NCBI GenBank assembly: GCA_028817905.1
Contig: JAPPOR010000816.1
Location: 1 to 44,797 of the forward strand
Direction of reading: 5' to 3'
DNA length: 44,797 bases
From: Myxococcales bacterium
GTDB taxonomy: Bacteria > Myxococcota_A > Polyangia > Polyangiales > JAFGIB01
Below are positions 1 to 8,891 of this stretch, in pieces (within the stretch, counting starts at the first letter, position 1; each line of letters opens with the position of its first letter). The position numbers and the translations under genes are program-made. The notes under the pieces are model-generated. The model had not been told where the DNA came from, ran no database searches, and saw only the letters and a program-made list of their open reading frames with translations.

Positions 1-1098
1 CCCCCTGCTCCCACCCCTGGAGCCACAGCTGGGGTCGCAGGAGTCGCAGCAGGGCGCGCGACGGGGGTCGCAGGCGGGCGCGCCAGCGCTACCCCACACG
101 CGGGGGAAGCACGCAAGGCCGACCCGGGATCCGTGCGGGCGCCTCGCCTGGGCGCAAGCCAGCAGATGCCCGCGGCGCGCTGGTCCGCCGGTCCATCCCT
201 CGGCGCATCACAAAATCCCTCTTCTGGGCCTACGGCAGGAAGGGGTCGAGCCGCGAGGGGAAACACGGCCTCCCCCATTGACGGCCCCAAGCTACAACTC
301 GGTGACGACGATCGTGTTCCCGCGCGCGGCCGGGAGGGACCGCCCGCATGGGTCCCGATGTTGGTCGTCGCAGGACTCGGCACAGCGGCGCTTGCCTATT
401 TCGGCATGACGCGCGATGCAAAGAAGTCTCCTGGCGTGCAACCGCCAGCCTCCACCGCCACCAGCCCAAGCGAAGTCGCGCGGAACCCGCCCGCCATTGG
501 GGCAGGTTCTGGGACGGCCACGCAGAAAGCTGGAGCCGAAAACGCCGCCGCAAGCACCGGTGGGAAGCCAAGCGGCAAGCAAACGACGAAGGTAGCTGCC
601 CATCCCGACGACCGCGCGAAGGCACGCACCCCAGCCAAAGCAACCGCGGGAGCCGCTAAGACCGCGGCCAAGAGCACCAAGGCTGACAAAAGCACCAAGA
701 CTGGCAAGAACAGCAAAGCCAACAAGAGCACCAAAGCCAGCAAGAGCACAAAGGCGGCCAAGGCCCTCGCCCCCCGAAAGCGGGCCGCCGACAAGCCGCG
801 AAAGCCGAGGCCCAAGCGACAGGACAAGCCGAAGTACGACGAGGAAACCGCGGCCAGCATCGCCGGGGCACGAGACTCCCTCAAGGCGCTAGAAGCCATG
901 CCGCCGCCAGCGCCCGACCAGGAGCAAGCGCAAGACGACGGCAAGGACATCATCCAGCTGCGCAAGGCCGGGGAAGCGGCCGCCTCAGACGGACCCAAGG
1001 ACGACAGGGGGCAGGCACCCGCGCCTCCCGACCCGCCTGCTCCCGTGCGCATCGAGACGCCTCAAGACCCCTTCGACGCGCCTCCCATGCCGGACTGA
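1..1098 (+). CDS. Lys/Ala-rich single-pass membrane protein, 5' end outside window
   Basis: The reading frame is open from base 1, so the gene probably starts upstream; a GTG at 133 is the first in-window candidate start but has no convincing RBS. The visible part is Pro/Ala-rich and then has one hydrophobic segment of about 20 residues (about 345-405 nt, WVPMLVVAGLGTAALAYFG). After it comes a long hydrophilic tail with degenerate repeats of the type KSTKA/KSTKT (about 660-765) and a Pro/Asp-rich end. I recognise no catalytic domain. Myxobacterial Ser/Thr kinases and TonB-like proteins often carry tails like this after a single membrane helix, so the missing N-terminus may hold the functional domain; that is inference. 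The high Lys content suggests a flexible, positively charged region. Confidence 0.6.
   Translation, partial: PPAPTPGATAGVAGVAAGRATGVAGGRASATPHAGEARKADPGSVRAPRLGASQQMPAARWSAGPSLGASQNPSSGPTAGRGRAARGNTASPIDGPKLQLGDDDRVPARGREGPPAWVPMLVVAGLGTAALAYFGMTRDAKKSPGVQPPASTATSPSEVARNPPAIGAGSGTATQKAGAENAAASTGGKPSGKQTTKVAAHPDDRAKARTPAKATAGAAKTAAKSTKADKSTKTGKNSKANKSTKASKSTKAAKALAPRKRAADKPRKPRPKRQDKPKYDEETAASIAGARDSLKALEAMPPPAPDQEQAQDDGKDIIQLRKAGEAAASDGPKDDRGQAPAPPDPPAPVRIETPQDPFDAPPMPD
660..770 (+). repeat. degenerate 12-15 bp in-frame Lys/Ser/Thr repeat
   Basis: Imperfect tandem units of the form aag-agc-acc-aag-gcc encode KSTKA, KSTKT, NSKAN and KSTKAS. The repeats stay in frame with the surrounding gene and give a positively charged, probably unstructured segment. 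Confidence 0.6.
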
Positions 1099-1612
1099 TG
1101 CGGTGCACGCGCGTGTGCCATCGCCACGCGCCGACAGCAGTGCCACACCTGTAAGACAACCGGCTCTGGTGTCGTGCATCACCTGACCGCCGAAGCTTTG
1201 CGAGGGCGGCAGGGGCGTGCGAAAGAAGATGCGTCGGCACTGGGGTAATACGCTTCATGGCGGGACGCGAGTCCGGATACCCTTCCAGCACCGGCTCGCA
1301 GGGATTCGGCTTCACAGAGCTTTTCGGCAACGACCCGAAACACTGCCCGGTAGGAGCAACGCAGCCGCAGCGCTCATCGTTCGCTCCAAGCCCTAGGCAC
1401 GCCGCTTGGGGCGATGAAAGGGATCCTGTCGAGCATTGAGCCAGGTGCTTGATGATTGTGCAAAACGATCGGGGACGGACTCTTGGTCCTGAAAGAACTT
1501 GATGTATCTTCAACGCAGCCTCGCACATAGCGGAGTAGAAGAGCTGTGCGAAGCCGTAGGATTCGGGTGCATGGAGCGCGGGTCTTCGCGTCAGGCACGC
1601 GTGGAAGGGACG
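1099..1612. other. intergenic region, 514 bp, possible promoter near its 3' end
   Basis: I see no convincing gene. A weak sigma70-like promoter for the following lipoprotein gene may be TTGGTC (1483-1488) and TATCTT (1505-1510) with a 16-nt spacer. The stretch at 1300-1317 is shared exactly with an intergenic site at 21580-21597 and is listed as a repeat. Confidence 0.35.
1300..1317 (+). repeat. copy 1 of a short dispersed intergenic motif
   Basis: The 18-nt string AGGGATTCGGCTTCACAG recurs exactly at 21580-21597. A shorter version (AGGGATTCGGCCTCA, one mismatch in 15) is at 19469-19483. All three lie between genes. Flanking similarity between copies 1 and 2 continues weakly for about 40 nt. 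Confidence 0.4.
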
Positions 1613-2371
1613 ATGAACGACCAGGCAAGGACTCGCCTTCTCATTCTTACCCTGACCGTGTTCGGCACCAGCGGATGCGATGAACACTTCTTCCTGACCC
1701 CCGCCCCTGACACGACCAACACCGACTCAGACGCTACCCTGCGTCTCGCCGATGCGGGGCCCGATAGCGCAACCAGCGATTTCACCGGTGGCGGCTACCG
1801 CGCCGACGAGACGATGGAGCCCCGTTCCGAACGCGCCACGGGCGACGACGGCGAGCCCGATGATATCGACGACATCGCGGACTTCGATGACATCCCGGAC
1901 GCCGGGATCAAGGCGCTCCCCGCACGGCGGCCAGACGGACCATGTGTCGTCGGTGCCCAATGCGAAGCGACCTTCTGTCGATACGTTGGCAGGGCCGAGA
2001 TCGATGGCGTTGCCCCCACTCCGGCTGAGTTTGCAGACGGCGAACCCCTATCGGCAGGGTGCTACAGATTGAGCTACGTGGAAGGCACCTACGTGACGGG
2101 AGGCAGGGGCACCATGTCGAGACCGTACAGGTACGCGGTGGGCACGCTGCTGTACTCCGATGGCGAGCAGGTCGGCGATCGGATCGCCTCAGGCGCCTAT
2201 CCGAGCGCCGACGAAGCCGAAGCCTCGGGCGAGGATGCCAGGCTCGTATTCCAACACTGCGGTGGCACCATTGCAGTCGGAAACGGAGACCTCCCACCGG
2301 GCTCCGCCGACAACGACCAGGGCGACCCGAACCCCATCTGGCGACTCGAGACCTGCGAAAGCTTTGAGTAG
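1613..2371 (+). CDS. secreted lipoprotein, unknown function, acidic
   Basis: The ATG at 1613 is chosen because it is preceded by a GGAAGGGA ribosome site and begins a classic lipoprotein signal: charged start, hydrophobic core, then lipobox GTSGC with Cys at about residue 22. The 252-residue product has an Asp-rich, probably disordered linker (about residues 30-100, including a DDIDDIADFDDIPDAG stretch). A compact C-terminal region with several Cys, Tyr and Trp follows (QCEATFCRYVG, GCYRLSYVEGTYV). No family is recognised. It ends 12 bases from the convergent aldehyde dehydrogenase gene. The acidic linker is typical of myxobacterial surface lipoproteins. Function unknown. Confidence 0.75.
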   Translation: MNDQARTRLLILTLTVFGTSGCDEHFFLTPAPDTTNTDSDATLRLADAGPDSATSDFTGGGYRADETMEPRSERATGDDGEPDDIDDIADFDDIPDAGIKALPARRPDGPCVVGAQCEATFCRYVGRAEIDGVAPTPAEFADGEPLSAGCYRLSYVEGTYVTGGRGTMSRPYRYAVGTLLYSDGEQVGDRIASGAYPSADEAEASGEDARLVFQHCGGTIAVGNGDLPPGSADNDQGDPNPIWRLETCESFE

Positions 2372-2382
2372 CGACTCCTTCC

Positions 2383-3768
2383 CTACTTCTTGAGGTGATA
2401 CGACTTGGGCCGCGTCAACAGACCGAAGCCCAGGACCGACAAGGTGCAGCCTCTACCCGAATCCTTGACCCCCGTCCAAGCGAGATCTGGGTCAAGGTAG
2501 TCGCAACGGTTGGCGAACACGGTCCCGGTCTCGATGCGCTCGCCAAGCGCAGTCGCCGCCTCGAGGTCGCTGGTCCATACGGACGCCGTCAGGCCGAAGG
2601 CGCTATCATTCATCCGCGCAACCGCTTCATCGTCGTCCGCCACTGGCATGATACCGACGACGGGCCCGAAGCTCTCTTCGCGCATAACGTCCATGTTGTG
2701 GTCGACGTCGACGAGCACTTGGGGAGCCAAATAGGGCGTGCCCCTCCGAGAGTGCGCGAAGTCTGCTTCGTTCACGAGCGCGCGCGCCCCCGCGTCCACC
2801 GCCTGGGCGATCTGGGCGCGTACGAAGTCCGCTGCGGCGGTGCGCACCATCGGCCCCAGCGTGGTCTCCGGATCGGTGGGGTCGCCGAGCCGATAGGCGC
2901 GCGTGTGTGCGACGAACGCCTCGACAAACCGCCGGTACTGCTCCCGCTGAACGTAGATGCGCTCGATGCCGCAGCAGGACTGCCCGGTGTTGTAGAAACT
3001 CCCATCGACCAAGCTCGCCACCGCCACGTCGAGGTCCGCGTCGGCGCGCACGTAGGCGGGGTCCTTGCCACCTAGCTCGAGACCGGTCGCGACAAAGCGT
3101 TCGGACGCAGCCCGCTGGACCGCACGTCCCCCTTCTACCGATCCGGTGAAAGCGACGAAGTCCACGCGCGCATCGGCAATCAGGCGCGCGACGTCGCTGT
3201 GGTCCACGTGCAGGTAGGAAAACAGACCGTCCGGAAGCCCCGCCGCAGTGGCCGCCTCGGCATAGCGCTCAGCACACAGTGGGGTCTGGCTCGAGTGCTT
3301 CAGGATCACGGCATTGCCCGCGAGCAGAGCCGGGATCACCGTGTTGACCGAAGTCAGATAGGGATAGTTCCATGGAGCTAGGACCAGCACGACGCCCAGC
3401 GGCTCGCGACGTATGGTGCGAACGAAGCCCGGCTTTTCGGGCACGGTCACCGCCGACAGACCCGCCTCCGCCAACTCGATCATCCGTCGGCCGCGCTCCT
3501 CGAAACCGCGCACCTCGCCGGGACTATCGCGCGCCGGGCGACCCATCTGCCAGGTGATTTCCGCGGCAACGTCCTGCCCCCGGGCCACGAAGGCGTCGAC
3601 GAGCGCGGCACACAGGCGCATTCGCTCCGACAGCGGAGTTCGCCGCCACGCGCGCTGAGCCCGGCTCGCCTGCACCAAGGTCGCCTCGACCTCGTTCTCG
3701 TCCGCGAGTGGGCGGGAGGCGTACAGGCTCCCGTCCACGGGGGAGATGGTCTGCTGGATCTTGCTCAT
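2383..3768 (-). CDS. NAD(P)-dependent aldehyde dehydrogenase (succinate-semialdehyde dehydrogenase-like)
   Basis: This 461-residue protein spans essentially the whole aldehyde dehydrogenase fold. Visible motifs are the cofactor-binding block around VLAPWNYPYL, the Rossmann motif FTGSVEGGRAV, the general-base Glu in LELGGKDP, the nucleophile Cys in NTGQSCCG, and the C-terminal EESFGPVVGI block. It should oxidise an aldehyde to the acid with NAD or NADP. The overall pattern is closest to succinate-semialdehyde / gamma-aminobutyraldehyde-type enzymes, but the substrate cannot be fixed from sequence. It lies divergent from an acyl-CoA thioesterase-like gene, with a 69-81 bp shared upstream region. 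The start is supported by an AGGT just upstream. Confidence 0.88.
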   Translation of the reverse strand: MSKIQQTISPVDGSLYASRPLADENEVEATLVQASRAQRAWRRTPLSERMRLCAALVDAFVARGQDVAAEITWQMGRPARDSPGEVRGFEERGRRMIELAEAGLSAVTVPEKPGFVRTIRREPLGVVLVLAPWNYPYLTSVNTVIPALLAGNAVILKHSSQTPLCAERYAEAATAAGLPDGLFSYLHVDHSDVARLIADARVDFVAFTGSVEGGRAVQRAASERFVATGLELGGKDPAYVRADADLDVAVASLVDGSFYNTGQSCCGIERIYVQREQYRRFVEAFVAHTRAYRLGDPTDPETTLGPMVRTAAADFVRAQIAQAVDAGARALVNEADFAHSRRGTPYLAPQVLVDVDHNMDVMREESFGPVVGIMPVADDDEAVARMNDSAFGLTASVWTSDLEAATALGERIETGTVFANRCDYLDPDLAWTGVKDSGRGCTLSVLGFGLLTRPKSYHLKK

Positions 3769-3849
3769 ACCTGCATTGTCCGATCCCCGGCCGAAAAAGC
3801 GAGCGGGATCTGCGACGAAGGCCCACCCGCCCGTGCTATGGAGTTGCGC

Positions 3850-4638
3850 ATGGAAGCGCTATTTGTACGCGAGGCGGGGCGCATCGTACCCTGCGAGGGC
3901 GCCCTGAGTCCCTGGGCCGGCGATCGACTGCACGGCGGCCCCGTCCAGGGCCTGCTTGCATACGCGGCCCAGGCGACCGTTGACGATGGGTTCCAGTTGA
4001 CCCGACTGACAGCGGATCTGTTCGCGCCCGTGCCCAACGAACCCCTGGAGTTGGAGGTGTCCCATCTGCGTGATGGGCGCCGCATCCAGCTCATCCAGGT
4101 GTCGATCATGGCGAGCGGGCGCGAGGTGTCGCGCGGGACCTCGCTGTTCATGCGTCGCGGCGAGGGCACCTTTTGCGATCTCGATCACACGGTCCCGCCC
4201 GGCCCCGATGGTCTTCCCACGCGCAGCTTCATCAGCGAGCGACGCAGGGCCAAGATGCGCCCAGGATTTCATATGAAGGCGGAGACTCGCTGGCCCGAAC
4301 GGCTTCCCGGGCAGCCCAAGGCGATCTGGTTTCGAATGCCACTGTCGTTGATGGCCGACCAGGCGCTGGACCCGACGATCGCGGCCGTTACCTTGAGCGA
4401 CTTCAACAGCGGCATCTCATCCATCATGGCCTACGAGGACGGCCGCCCGGGCTCCCACCTCAATGCCGACGCCACCATGTACTTCGAGCGCGCCCCTATC
4501 GGCGAATGGTTCTGCTTGGTCGCCGATCGCCAAAGTGACGCCGACGCGATCAGCATCTCACAGGTCACGCACTACGACGTGAACGGGCGGTTCGGTCGCT
4601 CGATCCAGGCGCGCCTCGAAACACCCTTCGAACAGTGA
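3850..4638 (+). CDS. acyl-CoA thioesterase-like double hotdog protein
   Basis: The ATG at 3850 is preferred over the one at 3838 because GGAG lies 6 nt upstream of it. The 262-residue product has two hotdog-like halves. The N-terminal half contains the LHGGPVQGLLAYAAQ segment typical of TesB-like/thioesterase-superfamily proteins (HGG near the N-terminal helix), and the C-terminal half includes a DFNSGISSIMAY stretch and a GEWFCLVADR strand. It is expected to hydrolyse or bind acyl-CoA thioesters in the cytosol. Divergence from an aldehyde dehydrogenase suggests a shared role in fatty aldehyde or acyl metabolism, which is inference. The substrate is not defined. Confidence 0.72.
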   Translation: MEALFVREAGRIVPCEGALSPWAGDRLHGGPVQGLLAYAAQATVDDGFQLTRLTADLFAPVPNEPLELEVSHLRDGRRIQLIQVSIMASGREVSRGTSLFMRRGEGTFCDLDHTVPPGPDGLPTRSFISERRRAKMRPGFHMKAETRWPERLPGQPKAIWFRMPLSLMADQALDPTIAAVTLSDFNSGISSIMAYEDGRPGSHLNADATMYFERAPIGEWFCLVADRQSDADAISISQVTHYDVNGRFGRSIQARLETPFEQ

Positions 4639-4650
4639 GTGGGCCTGCTC

Positions 4651-7203
4651 CTATTGGCTCATCAGGCACACGTCGGCGCAGTTCATTTCTGTGCAGGTGC
4701 CGACGACGCCTGCTCGCCCGACGGGGTAGTTCACATTCGCGGAACGTTCGAGAACCACAAGTGGAGACGTGGTATCAGCAGCAGCCGTGATCTGCGGTAC
4801 ACAGGGCCCGTCCCCCTCGACGATGCATAGCAGCGCGTTGGTGCAGAAGCAGGGCGTCCCCGTACAGCCATTGGCCCGGCCGCACCGCAGCACGTCGGCG
4901 CACAGCTCGTTCTCCTCAGCATTCGGTCCGTTGGAACAGGCATTGAACTCGTCGGCGCAATGCTGGCATTGGCAGGCGACGCACGCCTCCTCCACCGAGG
5001 GCTCCATGGTGAACAGGTACTCACAGATCGCCTGAGGTGACTCCTCCTTGCACTCATGGCAACCGTCCCACTGGGTATCGTTGCCATCGTCGCACTCCTC
5101 GTCCCCCTCTTGCACCTGATTGCCGCAGGTTACGCGGCAATCGTTGTCGTTCTCGTTGTTGCAGGATGATGGGCAACACATGTCGTCGTCCATGCAAGCG
5201 GAGATCATCCGGTTGATGCATCGCACGTCGCAGGTCCGTGCGCTCCCAACCCTCGTGTCTACCGTGCACGGGTCGTCGTCATCGCAACTGGTCGGGCAGT
5301 CGCCGTCGCAGGTCTCACCCTGGTCTTGCCGCCCATTGCCGCAATCCTCCGGTCTGGGGCAATCATTGTCGCTGTTATGATCGCAGCCCGGCGCGCAGCA
5401 CATGTCGTCGTTCACGCACTCGGTCTTTTCCTCGAGCTCGCAAACCGAGTTGCACATGGCGGGATCGCCCGTCACAGAGACGCTGGCACAGACGTCGGTG
5501 TTGCCGCAGGTGCTCTCGGTCGGGCAGGACCCCGGAGGGTCGCACGTCTCGTCCGGCTCCACGACGCTGTTGCCACACACGCTCTCGCAGTCGTCGTCAT
5601 TCACGGCCGTCGCACCTGCATCGGCGGGGCAACAACCATCGCCATCCTCTGCGCTCGTGATCTCCATCGGGACACACTCCACCTGACAGCCCTCCCCCAC
5701 CAGCTTTTCAGGCTTGCACGGGTCCGCTTCGCTACAGGCAGAAGGACAAGCTCCCTCCTCGCCCTCGGGGATCCCGGTGTCGCACTTCTCGCTAAGCGCC
5801 AAGCGGCCATCGCCGCATCCGACCGGACAGCTGGGACTTCCCATGTTCTCGGAAAGACAGCAGTCCACCCGCGGGTTCACCTCGGCGGCAGGGCCCGGTG
5901 TGATCTGCTGGGACTCGAAGCCGATGGCGAGACTCATCGCATCGCAGGGCGTCTCCGCGTTCTTGCTGCCATCGGCAAGGAGGTCGAGTCCCTCCAAGAC
6001 AAACGTCTCGACGGTGTCGAAAATCGAGCCCAGGGCTTCGCCGGGACACAGCCCGAGCTGGTGAAACGAGCCGATCAGGTCATCGCCGCGTATGCGCCCC
6101 GCCATGAGACCGTGTTTGAGCGACCAGATCCCGTCGCGCCCCTTGATCAACTTGCCCGTGAGGACACCGCCTTGGACCCGCATCGACCAGCCGGGAAATA
6201 CGGAGTTGTCCCCGGGGAGGCTCATCTCCCACTCCCCGTTGAGAGCAACCAAGTAACCGTTGCGCACGTAGGCGCGGACCGCGGTGCGATTCGAGTTGGG
6301 CAGCTGCCCAGGCGCCTCGATGTCCTCAGCCAGGTCCGCCGCATTGACATGCCACTCGGCCGTGGGCTTCCAGCGGGTGTAGTTGTCCGCGAAGTCCGAC
6401 CGCGGGCACTCCCAGAACGTCGGAGGGCTTACGAGACCCGGAGAAGCGTAGTAATCGACTCGCACCTGGGGGTCATCGGGCCGGCCGTTGTAGCCACTGA
6501 TGCGTGTGATGAGCGTGTAGTCGCCGTGGTACAGCGAGCAGTTGAGCGCCGCTTCCGTCAGCCCATAGACCTCGCCCAAGTCAGGAGCCTGGGCAACCAG
6601 CGGCTGATAACGCGCGAACGTGTTGTCTCGGCAGGCATTGCCATCATAGGGCAGCTCCGCCCCGGTCTGCTTGCACGAAACGGTCGAGGTGGACGCCTCG
6701 CAGTCGGGACTGTTGGTGCAGGTATTGTCCAAGTCATAGCCAAACCCCGACCATGACTCGGCGATCTGCTCATCACTCAACCCATCGGCCGACCCGTTGC
6801 GAGGGGACTCGCCGAGCCAAACCCTCGACAGCCCGAGATAGATGTCCGGGACGCCTCGGTCATCTGCGTCGGGCTCCGCGGGCGGGGCCATGTCTGCCGT
6901 GGGAACGCCCACGCCCCCGCAGGCGGCCTCGGGATCCGACCACCAGCAGTCGCCGGTCGCACAGCGCTCGTCATCGTCGGTTGCGTCCCCTGAGGGCGAC
7001 GCTGTGGGATCACTTTGACCGTCCCCCGGCGGTGCAGCGTCACCATCCCCGTCACCATCGCCATCGCCATCGCCCGTGGACACCGGATCCGGCTCGTTCG
7101 TAACCACCTCGGCGCCGAACACGGTCTCAAGCCGGTCGCTGTCGGCCATGTTGCACGCCTGCAACAGCAAGAAAGGCAATACAGCCCCAATCCATGCCCG
7201 CAT
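4651..7203 (-). CDS. large Cys-rich secreted lipoprotein with DUF4215-type repeat
   Basis: The ATG at 7203 follows a GGCGGGGG ribosome site and starts a lipoprotein signal ending in lipobox LLLQAC (Cys about residue 17). In-frame upstream ATGs exist but would bury this signal. The product (850 residues) has a GDGDGDGDGD linker near residue 45. A central region has Trp/Tyr-rich strands (about 100-430), possibly a beta-rich binding domain. The C-terminal half holds many Cys in repeated CGNG...CD...C blocks, including one good Myxococcus cysteine-rich repeat of the DUF4215 type (CGNQVQEGDEECDDGND..WDGC). Such proteins are surface-exposed in Myxococcota; function unknown. It is convergent with the thioesterase gene, 12 bp apart. 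Confidence 0.82.
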   Translation of the reverse strand: MRAWIGAVLPFLLLQACNMADSDRLETVFGAEVVTNEPDPVSTGDGDGDGDGDGDAAPPGDGQSDPTASPSGDATDDDERCATGDCWWSDPEAACGGVGVPTADMAPPAEPDADDRGVPDIYLGLSRVWLGESPRNGSADGLSDEQIAESWSGFGYDLDNTCTNSPDCEASTSTVSCKQTGAELPYDGNACRDNTFARYQPLVAQAPDLGEVYGLTEAALNCSLYHGDYTLITRISGYNGRPDDPQVRVDYYASPGLVSPPTFWECPRSDFADNYTRWKPTAEWHVNAADLAEDIEAPGQLPNSNRTAVRAYVRNGYLVALNGEWEMSLPGDNSVFPGWSMRVQGGVLTGKLIKGRDGIWSLKHGLMAGRIRGDDLIGSFHQLGLCPGEALGSIFDTVETFVLEGLDLLADGSKNAETPCDAMSLAIGFESQQITPGPAAEVNPRVDCCLSENMGSPSCPVGCGDGRLALSEKCDTGIPEGEEGACPSACSEADPCKPEKLVGEGCQVECVPMEITSAEDGDGCCPADAGATAVNDDDCESVCGNSVVEPDETCDPPGSCPTESTCGNTDVCASVSVTGDPAMCNSVCELEEKTECVNDDMCCAPGCDHNSDNDCPRPEDCGNGRQDQGETCDGDCPTSCDDDDPCTVDTRVGSARTCDVRCINRMISACMDDDMCCPSSCNNENDNDCRVTCGNQVQEGDEECDDGNDTQWDGCHECKEESPQAICEYLFTMEPSVEEACVACQCQHCADEFNACSNGPNAEENELCADVLRCGRANGCTGTPCFCTNALLCIVEGDGPCVPQITAAADTTSPLVVLERSANVNYPVGRAGVVGTCTEMNCADVCLMSQ
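7041..7076 (-). repeat. 6-bp tandem microsatellite encoding Gly-Asp
   Basis: Tandem ccatcg hexamers on the plus strand (about five units) encode GDGDGDGDGD in the reverse-strand lipoprotein. The linker may vary in length by slippage. Confidence 0.6.
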
Positions 7204-7625
7204 GTTCCCCCGCCTGTTCAAGCTCGCATGCACCACCGTGCACTCACGTACTGCCAACGCCATAACAACGCATGATACCACCCCGACCGAGTCCCTGCAC
7301 ATCGAGCCAGGTCATCGGGAAGCCTCCCACAGCGGAAGAACTACGGGGCCGAGCTCCCCACGCTGCACCACGAGGCGAGCCCATCGCTACCGGCAAACAT
7401 TGGCAGACGAGGACACAAACACGGGCGAGCACTCACTAAATTGCGAAACAGCAGGGCGGGATCACGTGCCCACTGCGGACCACGCGCCCAGTGAAGGAGC
7501 CTAGTCGCCGGCCATGGGGCCTCACAGGCGACCGGGCAAGGCGTACGCGCCCGGAACTATCCAGGGAGCAGGCTTGAAGAGCCTGCAAGTATTCTCCGCC
7601 CCGTCGGAAACCGCTGCGAAGCCGA
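7204..7625. other. intergenic region, 422 bp, no gene recognised
   Basis: This lies between the lipoprotein start (reverse strand) and the end of the glycosyltransferase gene (reverse strand). It should hold the lipoprotein promoter, but I cannot point to clear boxes. The only structure seen is the hairpin at 7568-7586. Confidence 0.4.
7568..7586 (-). terminator. 7-bp hairpin downstream of the glycosyltransferase gene
   Basis: GCAGGCT and AGCCTGC form a perfect 7-bp stem with a 5-nt loop, about 40 nt beyond the reverse-strand stop at 7626. There is no U-run, so it is at best a weak or Rho-assisted terminator. Confidence 0.3.
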
Positions 7626-8891
7626 TCACTTGCACGACTGTAGGGTGTCTCGGTGGCTGGCCTTCTTGATGGCAGCCGCGGCGACGCTCGCGCAGGACGA
7701 ACCGGAACGCGGTCTGGGCGCTCGGGCCAGCGCGCCGGCGTAGGCGTGCTCCAGGCGGTCGGTCATGCGTGCCCAGGTCAGCTCGTTTTCGGCCAACCGC
7801 CGCGCACGCTGCCCCAACGTGTGCGCCTCTGCGGGATCATCCATGAGCCGCTGGATCGCCTCTGCCATCGCTTGGGGCGTCTCGTCCACGAGTACACCCA
7901 CCCCATGGCCCCGTACGAGCCCAGTCATTTCACCGACAGGATTGGAAACGATCGGCCGCCCCAGCGGCAGGTAGTTCCCAACCCTGCCCGGCCAACGCCC
8001 GCGATTGGCAAGGTTGTCGATGTACGGGATCGCATACACGTCGGCACACGAGAGCAGCTCCGAAAGGTCCGCTTGGGGGACAAAGCCGAAGTGACGGAAA
8101 TGCGCCGCCACCCCGTGCCGAGCGGCGAGCGCCTCGAGATCCCGTTGGCCGCGGCCCGTCATCATGAACAACACCCGGCGGCGGTGCGCAACCAAGCGTG
8201 CCACGGTCCGAAACGTCAGTTCGATGCCCATGGTCACATCGTGCGCCGAGTCGCATAGGATGAACGCGTCAAGCGGTAGACCGAAGCGCGCACGATGGGT
8301 TTGGGGCGGCACCACCTGGACTCCCTGCACGGAAACGCCGTTGGGAATCCACGTGATCGTCTCCTCGGGAATCCCCAGACCCATGGCCCGGTGTTTGAGT
8401 GCGTGGCTGATCACGGTAGTCGCCTGGGCCCCGCACCGAAAGCGCTCCTCGTAGTACGTTTCGAACCCGCCGAACAGCTTGCGGTACCACGCTGGCCGCT
8501 GATGTTCGATCAACCCCCCGCGCCCCCACCAATCGCTCCAATCGGTCACGAGCACGGCATTGCTGAGCCACAGGTTGAGCTGGCTTGGATGGATCACGGC
8601 GGGCCTGGTCTCGAACAGGTGCACCACGTCGAAGCGCTCGCGCACGAGGCACACGGCGCGATGCAGCGCATCCCACGGGTCCCAGCTCGAACGAAGCTTT
8701 CCGGTGAATAGGTCCGGCACTTCGACGAACCGCACCCCGTCCTCTCGGTGGTCGCGAATGCCCAGTCGACCGTGATCCGCGATGCACATCACCGTGACAT
8801 TGTGGCCACGCTCCGCAAGGCAGCGAGCCAGTGGGGTCGCGCGGAAGTCCGCTTTGCTTCGGCGATGGTAGCTATGCAGCAGGATCCGCAC
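7626..8891 (-). CDS. GT-B fold glycosyltransferase (GT4-like)
   Basis: The GTG at 8891 is preferred because GGAG lies 5 nt upstream and the protein then opens with the expected first strand VRILLHSYH. A longer form could begin at 8897 or upstream. The 421-residue product has an N-terminal acceptor-side domain with TPLARCLAERGHNVTV, a linker near WIPNGVSV, and a C-terminal donor-binding domain (ILCDSA, LFMMTGRG, FGFVPQADLSELLSCADVYAIPY, GRPIVSNPVGEM). The usual GT4 E-x7-E near the C-terminus is not obvious. It overlaps the end of the nucleotide-sugar dehydrogenase gene by 20 nt, so the two are probably co-translated and may act together in polysaccharide synthesis. Sugar and acceptor are unknown. 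Confidence 0.82.
   Translation of the reverse strand: MRILLHSYHRRSKADFRATPLARCLAERGHNVTVMCIADHGRLGIRDHREDGVRFVEVPDLFTGKLRSSWDPWDALHRAVCLVRERFDVVHLFETRPAVIHPSQLNLWLSNAVLVTDWSDWWGRGGLIEHQRPAWYRKLFGGFETYYEERFRCGAQATTVISHALKHRAMGLGIPEETITWIPNGVSVQGVQVVPPQTHRARFGLPLDAFILCDSAHDVTMGIELTFRTVARLVAHRRRVLFMMTGRGQRDLEALAARHGVAAHFRHFGFVPQADLSELLSCADVYAIPYIDNLANRGRWPGRVGNYLPLGRPIVSNPVGEMTGLVRGHGVGVLVDETPQAMAEAIQRLMDDPAEAHTLGQRARRLAENELTWARMTDRLEHAYAGALARAPRPRSGSSCASVAAAAIKKASHRDTLQSCK

Noticed and set aside
950-1687. 245-codon reverse frame covering the 1099-1612 intergenic region
   Set aside because: It overlaps two forward genes, has no motif or RBS and is compositionally ordinary GC-rich filler.
5326-6756. 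Long open frame on the forward strand opposite the Cys-rich lipoprotein
   Set aside because: It has no recognisable domain, no RBS and mirrors the codon bias of the reverse-strand gene; the reverse gene has a lipoprotein signal and domain repeats.
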